Shown here: positions 12,801-24,291 of the stretch, in pieces
How the letters are laid out: the number at the start of each line of letters is the position of its first letter
Position numbering within the stretch: the first letter of the stretch is position 1
Translations under genes and position numbers: made by a program
Origin: Biscogniauxia marginata
Lineage: Eukaryota > Ascomycota > Sordariomycetes > Xylariales > Xylariaceae
Length of the DNA stretch: 64,000 bases
Assembly: GCA_022695795.1 (NCBI GenBank)
Contig: MU404126.1
Location: 124,001 to 188,000, forward strand
Reading direction: 5' to 3'
Notes under the pieces: generated by a model
Seen by the model: only the letters and a program-made list of their open reading frames with translations
The model's database searches: none
Told to the model about the DNA's origin: nothing

Positions 12801-15800
12801 TTTCCGGCCGCTTAGGTGGGGGGACAACCTTGCATCATTGATGCATACAATATGCCTTTTTACCTTAGGTACATATAGTAAAGACATTTGCACTCCTGTA
12901 TATAGTCAGTCAATTACCTGGTTCCGGGGACAATCTAGCCGGATACCAAGGCCGGCCAGCCAGCCACTTTGAGGCACTGCTGAATTCGATCATGCTATGC
13001 TCTCCGAGACAACACTCGATGCTGCTAATTCCATCGTCGCTTGGCAGAGTTGATGGAATGCGCAGAACGTGGTGTAGCAAGAGCGCATTGTGCTAACTGG
13101 CGACAAGCCCCGGGCTGCGATTGGTGCGTGGTCCAAATAAGCTTTTGTGGAGCTCTCACAGATCGTCGCTAGGAAAGTTTGGCGTGGTGCTTTTTTAAAG
13201 AGTCGCACGACTCTTTTGTTTTATATCTAATGCACTATTATTGTTGTTGTTATACTTGGCCCCGGCTAGTAATAATACTATTACTTAGCGCGACTACTTG
13301 CGGCAAAACGAGAAACTTGGTTGTAAACCCAGGTAGGTAGTAAGCATTGTGTAGTGTCTAGCCTAGCCGCGCCGCGCCACATTAGTTTTACACTACGTAA
13401 ACCTAATTTACAAACAAGAAGGAAGAAAGGAAGAAAAAAAATAAAAGAGACCAAGTACCTAAACGAATAAGCCACGAGGTACGTAATAATTTACCGAGGC
13501 ACATAAGACTTCACAATCGCTACCTAATTACCCAGTGTACAGTACATCTACCAATAATGCGCACGCTACCAAATCTCGTCATAATTGTTCATCAACCATT
13601 GATCTCGATGGACGATTCCCCCAACAAGCTAACCTACTCACACCGAATAATCTCGAATCAAAGCAGCGTACTCAGCTGAGTTACTGACATGTACGAGAAG
13701 GCATCATATCAGACCTCCACCTCCACTTGTCGGGCTTGGCATCACCGGCCTTCTTGATCGTTAGAGGCTTACTATACGAAGTGAATTCCCGCCCTTGCCC
13801 CGCCATATTAATTGCTTGACGCCCCTTTTCACGTAATCTCGTCGCTCAGAGAAGGAAAAGAAGAAAGCAAGGAAAGAAAAAGAAAGAACGAAAAAACAAT
13901 AATATGCATTCGCTGGCAATCCTCCGTCCGAGATTACCGCCCGAGGCACCCAAACAACACCTTCCGGGGCCTTTCCGCCGCAGGATGAAGTACCGAGCAT
14001 TCGATGCTACCATCCATTTGCCCGTTCAGGGAGCTCTGGTTTCAAAGGCTCAGTCGCACCGCTATCGGCACTTGCAGTCCAGTACCTGCTGCCGGTGGCA
14101 TGTGGATCGGCTGACCTAAATATAAATATCAATTTGTATAACAAGAAACCAACAAAACGGCCAGGTCAGCCCATGTCTCACAGTCCAACGCGCGAGTAGT
14201 ATATAAACATCTCAGCGCTGCCTGCCGGTAGAAATGCTTGCTTCCCTTGGCACAGATTACGATGCCTGGTCCTTTATTCTACTCGTCTGTGGATGACGCA
14301 AGCCCATGGCACACCCGGATCGTGTTTGAATCCTCTCGCAGACACCTACCCAGTCGCTCGTCAACCTTCAAGCCGCGCGATGTAACCCCCAAGAGATGCC
14401 TATACGGCTAGCTAATACTGACCAATCCCGTCTTGTATGTATGTCCTGCAAGTTGCAGCGATCCCACGAGCCAGATCCCGCGACTCTGCACCACTCGAAC
14501 CCCATACAACGCACACCCGAAGATGTCAATCCCCCAAAAGCATCCTTCCGGGGGGCCTTGGCAGTGCGATCGTGTACCTGACGTGCAGCTTTTGAAGGAC
14601 AATCATCGGTTACACGACTTTCTTTTCGCTGCCCGCTCAGCCCTACGCAAGAGGGATGTGCTACCTTCTATCCGTGCCTCGACATGCCGCCGGACTCGCG
14701 GGATTGACCCGAGACTGCTTGTCTTACTCATACTGCTGCAAGAATTACTCGACTTGGTTGCTGAAAGGGTCCCGGGGAGCCACATGACATGATCGACTCT
14801 TAGTGTAAGTACCTACGACGAACCTACAAGGGGCAGACGATCCACACTGTGTTCGCGTCTATTTGCGACTCCGTAAAGGACGGTGCCATGCAACCCACCC
14901 CTCCTTACCGTCCCGTCGCCGCCATTGATAGTCACACCGACTGTTGTTACACGAAGCCCGGTGCAGGTGTTGTAGATGTCGTTTGTCAGAGAGATAATCT
15001 CCGTCTAAGCTACGTTACACGAGAACGCCCATGTTTTGTCTCCGCCGTATCCGCGGAACAGCCGTAGAAAAGAAGCCTAACCACTTAAAAAAAAAAAAAG
15101 AAAAAAAAAAAGCAACGAAGTAGTCGAGAGAAGCAGATGCGTGAGAAGAAAAAAAAAGAAAGCAAAAGAAGAAGGAGAAGAAGAAGGAAATAGAATTCAG
15201 ATATCGCAGTAAATATGACGAAAATATTATCGCTCAATGAACAAGATTGGGCAAGAGTATCGCACATATCAGGGAGCGGGGGGTTGATTGATTGAAGTTA
15301 ACCCAATTACCCGGCTACATCTTCGCAATTGGAAGATCTATCATTTACCAATCTACTCGTAAACATGGTACCGAGTGGAAGACGCAGACTTTTCTACGTA
15401 GAGATCTGCGCGGGAAGGGCAGTGCCTAACACGCACTGAGGCTCTCGCCGGTGAACTGTCTTCATCTCCCCGTCTACTACAATTACCTAGGGTATACATG
15501 ATAGATCTTCTGACCGGTAAAGGGCCATGAGATAAGCGCTTGTGCCACTTGCCTGCCTTCTTAGCCGAGTACCCCCCTTACAGATCCGGAGATAAACCAA
15601 CAAGCGCGCTGTGCCATAAGCTGTCCCCAGCATGCCCCATGGTACAGCAACCCTGCAAGTATGATTGTAACAGGTGGACTTCGGAGCCGAGGGACTTAAG
15701 CCTACCCTGCATGGTACTTTCTCGGGGGCAAGGGGGTTTGTAGGAATGTTGCCCAGACTTCTTGGCCAAGTTCTGTCACAGAGGGGGGAACACACTTGTC

Positions 15801-17141
15801 TACTACGTAATCTGACAAAGTACATTTGAAATACCGATACATGTGATATGCGAAAAATTTCATACGGTCTGGATCTAGTTAGCATCTTACGGAACAGCCT
15901 TCCGCCCAGCGGAATTGAGATCATCTCAACATCATGGATCCCCGTCGAGCTTACCTTGGGCTTTTCACTAACAATAGGCATCCTGACCCGCGATGGTCAT
16001 CTGCCCTTTAGCACTAACATCAGACCAGATCCCAATCACCGCTATGAACCATGGTCATGGTGAGGGGAACTGTCAGCCACAGGAGCAGTCAGATGGAAAC
16101 TAGAGCCTCTTTCTGGTAACTAAGATACCTTTTTTTTCTCTCTCTGTTACTAGCGTATTGGGGTTTCGTGGCTGACCAGACATGTGATTTGACATAGGCT
16201 TAACCTAAAACTTTACAAAGGAAGACAAGGCTGAGGTGGATAGGAGATATCACGCAGCCTTGTCCTGAATACTGGTTAGTTAAGCCTCCTATGAAGGCAA
16301 TTATGCCTTTGAGGGACATTTCCAGACAAGTGTCGCATGAGCATAATGGGCTTTTGTTCACCGCGGGTTTCTAAACCGCTGTCGTGCCTTGTCGAGGCGG
16401 GTTCACAAGAGGACATCGACGAGTTTCGCGTGCTGGCGCTCTGGAAACTCAGGCTCAAATAAACCAGTCGTCGGTTATCGTCTAGATTCCATACTAAAGC
16501 TATGTTGAGTCTTTGGAGGGAAATGCCTTTGCTTGGGGGTGTCCCTGCCGAGTGTCAGTCGGCGACTTGTCACCGGGACAGACGGTCACGGTCCAGCCGC
16601 ATCACGTCAACCGGCGATGGCTTCACCCCCGGAGACGGTTTTACCCCCGGAGACAGATAGAAACATCCGCAATGAGGGCTGCAAAACATGAAAACCCGTG
16701 GAGCACAATAGAAATAAATAAACATCCGGATGTTAATTCTTTCTGAAAATTCAACGGGGAAGAAATCTTGCACCTCACCTCTCCTACTCTCTCCCTCGAG
16801 ATATTGGGATCACTTGAGATTTCTAATTCCCACCTGCTCATCTCTGCTTGTACCCAAAGAGTCAACACGAAGTGAGAGCCACGAGGCAATTCCCAACCGA
16901 ATCCTATTTTGGATCTTTACCTTCGTCTCCCATTAAATTCCAACTTTCATTACACTTGCGGAAACCCAACCACCCTGCTGCGCATTCCGAACACAAGAGT
17001 ATTGAATTTGATACACTGCACACAGAGCCCATTGCAGTCAATCAGAGAAAACCCCTACATACCTTTTACTCTCCTTCCGTGGTCTAAGCCCATCATTCTG
17101 CCGTACCTCTCGTTTACTACCACTACCACTGCCGAATCAAC
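9863..17141. other. 7.3-kb gene-free stretch
   Basis: The first part probably holds the 3-prime UTR of the regulator. Reading frames up to 164 codons exist (for example minus strand 15,487-15,981 and plus strand 10,257-10,679), but none shows a domain, signal peptide or splice continuation. Poly-A/AG-rich runs occur at about 15,087-15,190. The last several hundred bases upstream of 17,142 are C/T-rich and likely form the promoter and leader of the next gene. Confidence 0.55.
16625..16654. repeat. Direct repeat ACCCCCGGAGAC, two copies 18 bases apart
   Basis: The 12-mer occurs at 16,625-16,636 and again at 16,643-16,654, about 490 bases upstream of the coiled-coil gene start. It could be a paired binding site or chance duplication; no factor is assigned. 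Confidence 0.5.
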
Positions 17142-18602
17142 ATGGTGAAAATCGGTCCGCCCACCCTGAGCCAGCAGGTGGCCAAGGCCAAGGCTCAGGC
17201 CAAAGCTGCCGGCCGCCGCAACTCGGACTCGGATAGTGGCGACAGTGTTTACTTCGACGCTAACGAGAGCATTGGAGACGCCGTTCCCAAGGGGAATAAG
17301 AAGAAACAGAAGGCGAAGGTGAAGGGCGGTGGCGTCCAGAATTTTCACGACCCGGGTCTCGTGCGCCTGGTCCTGGAAAAGCTCGACGAGATCAAGGAAC
17401 ACGCAAAAAAAGAGGTCAAGGACGAGCTCAAGGCCGAACTCAAGAAGGAGATTATGCGCGAGATTCCGCGCGAGATAACGGTGTTGGATACGATCAAGCA
17501 GGAGCTGAAGGAGCTCGTCCTCCTCGAGATCAAGGACGAGGATGAACTCAAGGACCACATCGCGGAGCGGATCTGGGCCGACCTCCAGGCCCGGCTCGCG
17601 AGCGAGACCCAGAACGTCGCCATGAAGGAGCTCTCGGCCACGCAGACCGACCCCAACACCGCCGGCCCCCACGGCCCGTCCCCCGAGATGCTCCTGGCCT
17701 CCGTCGAGCAGATATACGCGAACCTCCGGCAGCTGCTAGGGGAGAGCTTGGGGCAGAACATACAGGCGCTTCAGACGCAGAACCTCGAGGCACAAGCTCG
17801 CCTGGCGGAGGCTTCCCGGGCACTGACTACCCACGCGCAGGCCTCCCAGCCGCAAGACACCCAGCAGGCACCAGTTTCACGGGAGCAGCAACAGCAGCCC
17901 CAGCCACAGCCCGCCATGTCCGCCACCGAGCGCGAAGCCGCCAACGCGTCCTTCGCCGCCGCCGCCAGAGCCGCGGGACTGGCCCACGGCTGCCGCGTCC
18001 ACGTGCTAGACTCCCCCACCGTCTTGCGCGTCGCGGCGGAGCATCCCATTGTGCAGCAAGTCGAAGAGATGGTTAAGGCGCAAGGCCTTTTTGATGGTAT
18101 CGATACTTTCCGTGAGTTATACTCCTTTTTCTTATTCTTTTTTTCTTCTTTTTTTTTCTTTTCTTCTTTTTTTTTCTTTTCTTCTTTTTTTTTCTTTTCT
18201 TTTTTTTTCTTTTTCTTTTCTTTTTGGTGTTTTGTGTTTTGTGTATCTCTTCTGTTGATGTTAAATTCCCACCCTGACTTTGGTTGTTAATTCGGGGGGT
18301 TTCTTTTTTGCTAATTCGTGAATTTATTCCCCGTAGCCACGCCTGGCAGTTCGGCACCTGAGCAGCCCGGAGAGGAAACCCCTACTGCTGCTGATAAGGG
18401 GAAGGGGAAGGAAGTAGCTGTCGGTCCCGAGACCGCTTCTGCTTCTGCTTCTGGTGTTGCTTCTGGTGCTGCTTCTGATACGGCCACTGCCCCTGTTGCT
18501 GCTTCTTCTTCCGCCGCCACTGGCGGAGACGGCGGCGCCGGTAAAGGAAAAGGCAAGGGACCGCGCCGAGGCAAGAAGGGGAGGTCCTCTAAACACCGCT
18601 AG
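17142..18602 (+). CDS. Charged coiled-coil protein of unknown function
   Basis: Two exons: 17,142-18,111 and 18,337-18,602, joined in phase (GTGAGT donor, GTAG acceptor), giving 411 residues. Residues about 1-65 are basic and low-complexity. Residues about 70-155 form a long lysine/glutamate-rich helical segment. A second helical stretch lies near 185-230, followed by a glutamine-rich linker. An alanine-rich segment near 265-320 includes HGCRVHVLDSPTVLRVAAEH. The C-terminus is Ala/Ser-rich and ends in KGKGKG and KKGRSSKHR motifs. There is no signal peptide or membrane span. I recognise no named family; an intracellular scaffold or nucleic-acid-associated role is only a guess from charge pattern. 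Codon use is GC-rich at third positions, as in neighbouring real genes. Confidence 0.75.
18112..18336 (+). other. Intron with a very long CTTTT-repeat pyrimidine tract
   Basis: About 105 bases of near-pure T/C (18,121-18,225) sit just after the donor of the only intron in the coiled-coil gene. Read antisense it looks like a poly-lysine frame, which is an artefact. Confidence 0.8.
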
Positions 18603-19837
18603 GGGGAGGACAAGGAGGTACAGCGCCCTTCGGATACTGGTACTGAAGATAAGGGGCTGTTTGGCGGAGGCTCTGGTGGTGATGATGGTGATAGTTGCCG
18701 ACCAGGTGCCGAGAGCAGAGGAGGAGGAGGAGGAAGACCGGACGGGAAAAGCATCCATGAGCTGAGCAAGGAGAAGCTCGGCAAGGCCCTCGATCTTCTG
18801 GATTCTTTCCCCATGCCGCCCCCTTCTAGGCCGAAACGTGGTTAGGAAACAAACCACGCGCTCTACGATGATTGTTTGTGTTTATATCCTCTTCCAGGGA
18901 CGGAAGGGAAAGGGAGATATATGGATTGCTACGATGAAGTAGCTGGCAGGAATGATTCCGGATCCCTTTCCCCCCCAGGCCCATCTGCCTACTTTAATTT
19001 CGTAGGTAGAAAGAATAATATGGATCGGTTTTCCTTTTAATGAAACGCATTTCTACGTCCTAAATGGGGTCCTTATCATTATTGAAAAGAGGTCTTACCA
19101 TAATAATTTCCTTTATGAATGTAAATGCCGATGAATCCGGCAACCTCAATCACGAGAGACCGTAATCCAAAGTAAAACACCTTCCGCTAAATCTGGTTTT
19201 ATGGCCGTACTTATTTTCAATATGCCTGAGTCAACATTAACTTGGTAAGCTTCACACACGGTTGTAGACAAAATCCCCAAGCAAGAGGAGCAACGGCTTT
19301 AGCGAGACGTCGAGTCGACTATCCAGGTGATATCGATTGGTATACTTCCTACCCGTTTATATACAGTCGTGTCAGGAACCGAGACGCATTTAACCTACAG
19401 TATTCTATATAACGTCGTCACATATGTGAACTTATGTATATCACAAGAGAGAAGTGGAATAAGGTACGGAATGATAATAATCTGTACGTGCTCTGTACGT
19501 GCTCAACGTGAACTGGTCCAACTAAAGCCGAACTGCTACCACGGGCCGTTCGTGGACGCGGTTCTAATTAAGGTAGGTAGCTGTTTTTGGGGACGCTGTT
19601 GGTTGAACAAACTTACGCCCCAGAGCGTGAGAGTACCGAGCTGTCTTGGGAGAGGTTATAGCTAGTCATCTCCGACTGCAAGAGGCATGATATAACGGTG
19701 CCCATCACCCACAAGCCAAGACCCAGCAGATACACTTTGATATTCCTCCCCTAGATACGACCACTTCTATATATTTAAATTTATCATATGCAGATGTTAA
19801 CCGTCCATATATATACCTATATATGTAAATAATTCCC
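18603..19837. other. Intergenic region between convergent genes
   Basis: This stretch lies between the 3-prime ends of the coiled-coil gene (plus) and the folate enzyme (minus). Only short unsupported frames are present. Confidence 0.6.
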
Positions 19838-21469
19838 CTAGTACCGCCATATCGCGTCCGCCATCTTGACGACCTGCCCCATCTCGATGACGTCGTGGAC
19901 GCGGACAATGTCGGCGCCGCCCTGGACGGCGGCGGCGACGGTGGCGGCGGTGCCGAAGACGCGGTCCATGGGCTTGGGCACGCCGGTGATCTTGCCGATG
20001 AAGCTCTTGCGGCTGGAGCCGAGCAGCCAGGGCAGGCCCTCGAGCCCGGGCCAGCGCCGCAGCTCGTCGAAGTGCCGCAGCACGGCGAGGTTCTGCCCGC
20101 CGACCTTGGCGAAGCCGAGCCCGGGGTCGAGTACGACGCGCCAGCGGCGCACGCCCGCGCGCTCGGCCGCCGCGACGCGCTCGAGCAGCTCGGCCGCCAC
20201 CTCCGGGACGATGCCTCCCGGGTACGCGTTGAGCTTGCTCATGGTGGCCGGGGTGCCGCGCATGTGCATCAGGCAGACGGTCTTGCCGAGGCGCGCCATG
20301 GCCGGCAGCATGGCCGGGTCCAGCAGTCCCGCAGACACGTCGTTGATGATGTCGGCGCCGGCGCGCACAGCCACCTCCGCCACCGATGCCCGGTACGTGT
20401 CGACGCTGATGGCGACGCCGCGGGTCTCGGGGAGGCTGCGGATCAGCTCGATGGCGGGGATCACGCGCGCGATCTCCTCGTCCGCGCTCGCCTCGACGGT
20501 CCCCGGGGCGGTCGACTGGCCGCCGATGTCGATCATGGTCGCGCCCCCCTTCACGAAGGAGAGGACCGTGTCCCGGAGCGAGTCGGGCGTGTGCATGCCG
20601 CCGTCGCTGAAGGAGTCCGGGGTTATGTTCAGGATGGCCATGACCTGCGTCTTGCGGTTGGCTTTGAGGGCGTTCAGGGGCTTGACGGTAGGACAGATCG
20701 GAGTTAGTGTAGAGAGCGGCTCAGATGTGGGAGGCAGATCATTGAGATAGTCCTGGATCAGCCTCCAGGGTCTGGACGAGTCTATCGACTTGTGCGGTAT
20801 GAGCTCGGCTAGGGGTCTCAGCACAAACTCGCGTTCTGGGATCCCGATATGAGGGATTTTTAGGCGCTCATGGTCGACTGTCTCATTCTCGTAGAGTAAT
20901 ATGTCCAGGTCTATGTTGCGTGGCCCCTTATCGATGAGTTTTTGCCGACCCATAGACCTCTCGATGTCCTGGAGCTGATCTAGAAGTTGCAATGGCTCTA
21001 GGTCTGTTTCTACCTATATTGTTACAATTTGTTTTTAGTACCCGGCTGAGACAGAGTGGCGTAGGTGACGCACTTCGCAGGCTCCATTTACGAATCTATC
21101 TTGGTCTAGGACATACATGGGCTCCGTCTCCCATAGACTACTGGTCCTCTTCACCTTGATTCCTCTCGCATCCATCTCCCTGCACGCTTGCTCTATCATG
21201 GCGACCCGGTCTCCCAGATTGCTGCCGAGGGCAATATAAGCAGTCCTGTTAGAGCTGCGAGCGGCTGCACAACCGCATGGCGCATCTCTTGACTGGCTAG
21301 TTGCGAAGGATTGAGCCATGGTGGGTGTTCCGCGGCTGAGATGGGGGGGTTGAGGCCTAGTAGAAGAAAGGGGATTATTCAGTCGTAAAGAAGGAAGTGT
21401 AAGTGGTGACGCCCGAGCATGGCGGGTCATACAACTCCATGCTCGTAGGGACGGCGAGGGCAGTCTCAT
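19838..21469 (-). CDS. Bifunctional folate synthesis enzyme: HPPK plus dihydropteroate synthase
   Basis: Two exons on the minus strand, 21,469-21,074 and 21,013-19,838, spliced in frame (GTGCGT donor, TATAG acceptor, ...ACEV-ETDLEP...), giving 523 residues. HPPK (6-hydroxymethyl-7,8-dihydropterin pyrophosphokinase) spans about 77-200 with YIALGSNLGDR and KGPRNIDLDILLY. Dihydropteroate synthase spans about 255-515 with ILNITPDSFSDGG, VLDPGLGFAK and LLGSSRKSFIG. They catalyse consecutive folate steps joining pterin to p-aminobenzoate. Residues 1-50 are Arg/Ser/Pro-rich and lack acidic residues, resembling a mitochondrial presequence. A second in-frame ATG at 21,319 (residue 51) sits in a strong CACCATGG context. 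No dihydroneopterin aldolase (FolB) domain precedes HPPK, unlike the trifunctional Fol1 of yeast. Confidence 0.92.
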
Positions 21470-21550
21470 TGAAGTTTTGACGAATACATCGACTCGGCCT
21501 ATGCGAAACGACAAGATGGATGGAATGGAATGCTGACTTGTACGGAACAC

Positions 21551-22339
21551 CGTTAGCTCCGTCTAATAAGAGAAAAATCCGGTCTGGTGAAGTCGATCGG
21601 AAAATCTGGTACGGAGTAGACCCTAGGGTTCCTTACACTAGTAGGGACCCATAGCGCTAGGAAGGTTCCATTAGGTAGATGTTAGCATGGCCCAGTAGAG
21701 CTTAACTCCGGGGTAAGTGGCCTGACCATTAACACTCGCTACGTCGGGTCCACTAGGTATTGCTAGCAGACAGCGTGGGGGTTTCTAAGTACATAGGATA
21801 AGCGTGTGACGATGTAAAAACATGCAGGTTGCTGTGGAATGGAAAACTTAGCCGACTGAAAATATATCTAAATCCATTATATCATTATTCATAGCTGGGA
21901 TGAAAAGTACCTAAAGTGAGAAAGAAAGGATAGGTACTCCTCGACATGTGTACGCGATATGAGAGGGAGGAGTACCGGACCTCGGCTGGTGACGAAACAA
22001 AATCAGCGCTATGCTCGAAAAGAGACACTCTTTCCTGGAACGGTTAGCAGCAGCTTGCCAAGGGTAGGGGGTTACGAGCGCCACAAAGAAACCTCGGCTC
22101 TCCACGAATTACCCACAATGCTTCCGGGACCTTGTTCCCGTGTTTCCTGCGCCCAGCATGATAAGTCCTTAATTAGTTTGTTTCTCCGTCTGCTCGTGGT
22201 TATAATGCTTCCATCACCCTCCGATAATTCCTCTGCAGCTTTGTTCGTCAGATCTCTTCCGCATCAACGCCGAGAAAACCGCCTAACGTACCGACAATCC
22301 CTCAGCTGCTGACCTCAAGTCTAGCATCATAACGCAAAG
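21551..22339. other. Divergent promoter region between folate enzyme and nitronate monooxygenase
   Basis: No gene is seen. The region separates a minus-strand and a plus-strand gene and is expected to contain both promoters. No specific element is assigned. Confidence 0.6.
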
Positions 22340-23607
22340 ATGGCTTCTCCACGTATGCTGCCCCTAGACAAACCTACCATCGGGAACCCAAAGACACATA
22401 TTGCTGACGTAGAGTCCGACAGAGAGGATCCGCACGGCCGTAACCGACCTCTTCGGAATCAACCACCCCATTCTCCTAGCTGGCATGAACGTTGCTGCTG
22501 GTCCGAAGCTAGCCGCGGCGGTGACGAATGCGGGCGGTTTGGGTGTTATCGGCGGCATGTCCTACAGTCCCGAGATGCTGAAGGAACAGATCGACGAGAT
22601 GAAATCATACCTAGACGATAAGAATGCGCCGTTCGGTATCGACTTGTTGCTCCCCCAGGTCGGCGGTAATGCCCGTAAAACAAAGTACGTCGAGACGGTT
22701 CAGCCAATAATAGAACACCCCGGCCCTCTAGAGGTTAGAAGAGAGGTCCGTAAACTAATGGTTGCGAACTTACAGTTATGATTACACGAAAGGCAAACTA
22801 GACGGACTGATCGATATCATCATTGAATCGGGCGCCAAACTATTCGTCTCCGCTGTCGGTGTGCCGCCGAAGGCCGTCGTCGACAAGCTCCACAAGCATG
22901 GCGTCTACTACATGAATATGGTTGGCCACCCGAAGCATGTCCAGAAGGCGCTCGACATTGGCTGCGATATTATCTGCGCCCAGGGTGGTGAGGGTGGTGG
23001 TCACACCGGCGATGTCCCTACAACCGTGCTGATCCCGGCATGTGTGCAAAAATGCAAAGGAAAAAAGAGCCCTCTCAGCGGCAAGCAGGTACCGGTTATC
23101 GCCGCAGGTGGTATCCATAATGGCCAGATGCTGGCAGCCTCTTTGATGATGGGAGCGGAAGCTGTGTGGGTTGGCACCAGATTCATCTTGGTCGACGAGG
23201 CGGGCGCCCCAGAATCGCATAAGGAGTCTGTTAGAACTGCTGGTTTCGATGACACAATCCGCACGCTCATCTTCACCGGACGGCCTCTCAGAGTGCGTAC
23301 AAATGCGTACATCGAGAACTGGGAGAACGAGCGTCAAGCCGAGATCAAGGAGTTGACAGCCAAGGGCATATTGCCATACGAGGCCGACCTAGAGAAGGTC
23401 GCAAACGGCTCGGGAGAAGGCGGCTCGTCGGATGGTGCTAGCGAAGACGATATGGATGACCTGATGGACCAGTTCCGACCGTATCTGATGGGCAAGTGTG
23501 CGGCGCTGGTCAACGAGCAGAAGAGCGCAAAGGCAGTGGTCGACGAGTTCATCACAGATGCCGTGGCAGCGCTGGACCAGGGCACCAAGATGGTTGCGAA
23601 GCTGTAA
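22340..23607 (+). CDS. Nitronate monooxygenase (2-nitropropane dioxygenase family)
   Basis: Flavin (FMN) enzyme that oxidises alkyl nitronates such as 2-nitropropane or propionate-3-nitronate; probably cytosolic. Three exons: a 13-base first exon 22,340-22,352, then 22,423-22,684 and 22,776-23,607, totalling 368 residues. Intron 1 has donor GTATGC, branch CTGAC and acceptor CAG. Intron 2 has donor GTACGT and acceptor TTACAG and restores NARKTNYDYTKGK. Family motifs visible: HPILLAGMNVAAGPKLAAA, TNAGGLGVIGG, AQGGEGGGHTGD, VIAAGGIHNGQ and GAEAVWVGTRF, which build the TIM-barrel flavin-phosphate site. The C-terminal part has an acidic Ser/Gly-rich insert. The start is chosen because the 13-base exon splices in phase to the conserved N-terminus. 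Confidence 0.92.
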
Positions 23608-24291
23608 ACTTGGGGCGGTTTGAGTATTGTTGGATTAGAATTCCTAGCGGAGAGTCCGGATGGAGCATAGCGACCTATCATCCGGCACACCTGTAAGATA
23701 TCTATGTCATCACTAATCTAGTCACTTGCTTGCTGAGAACTGAATTAGGGGCGCGATGGTTTTAACACAGCATAAGATTTATAAGTATGTAGTTGAGCAT
23801 TGAATCGCTAATCGCAGATTTTTGGTTTGTTCTTTTAGACTAGAAAAGGGACAAATGTCCTTGTTCCAAACGTGGAGATTCAAGCATGTTCTACTATTTG
23901 CAGTTAAAGTATTAGGCACCGTATGTACGGACTCCGGGGAATGCAGGGCGATGTGATCAGTAACAAGTACGATCTCATCGAACATTAGGTCGCCCCACAT
24001 CCAAAGATTATCCCGGAGCTCAAGGTCCTTTCAACCCCTACCACACGTGGTTGAAGGTATAGTTTACGTCACTACGGTTACACGACTTACGCCATGTACC
24101 TATGCAGTGCACCCTACCGTAGAAGTCTGGTAGGAGATGGTGATCTCACCCTTTACGCAGCGTCCACATTAAATAATTCTCTTCAACACGTCTGATCTTG
24201 TGCATTCCGAACTACCTAATTCTTCCTTCTCGCAACCCGGGATTCGAAACAAGAACAACAACAACAACCTGATAATCGATTAGCGTCAAAC
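23608..24291. other. Intergenic region upstream of SDR gene
   Basis: Probably holds the 3-prime UTR of the monooxygenase and the promoter of the SDR. Apart from the inverted repeat listed separately, nothing specific is seen. Confidence 0.6.
24030..24055. promoter_or_regulatory. Inverted repeat enclosing a CACGTG E-box
   Basis: TTCAACC (24,030-24,036) and GGTTGAA (24,049-24,055) form 7-base arms around a spacer. The spacer overlaps CCACACGTGG (24,041-24,050), which contains the palindromic bHLH core CACGTG. It lies about 240 bases before the SDR start. A role as a binding site is inference. Confidence 0.45.

Noticed and set aside
15487..15981. 164-codon minus-strand frame in the 9.9-17.1 kb gap
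   Set aside because: Its length is near the chance limit for the composition; no domain, splice partner or signal peptide was seen.
17055..17672. 205-codon minus-strand frame over the coiled-coil gene
   Set aside because: It is complementary to the Lys/Glu-rich helix region, which produces Leu-rich antisense text.
18073..18357. Lysine/arginine-rich minus-strand frame
   Set aside because: It is created by reading the CTTTT-rich intron antisense.
19866..20750. Two long plus-strand frames (about 270-295 codons) over the folate enzyme
   Set aside because: They lie antisense to the DHPS coding exon, are rich in Arg/Ala/Ser and show no domain.
22391..22431. Apparent frameshift or insertion at the start of the nitronate monooxygenase
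   Set aside because: A canonical 70-base intron (22,353-22,422) with branch CTGAC restores the frame exactly, so no lesion is needed.
24225..24250. tRNA B-box-like TTCGAATCCCGGG on the minus strand
   Set aside because: The flanks do not form a T-arm stem and no cloverleaf or A-box is found.
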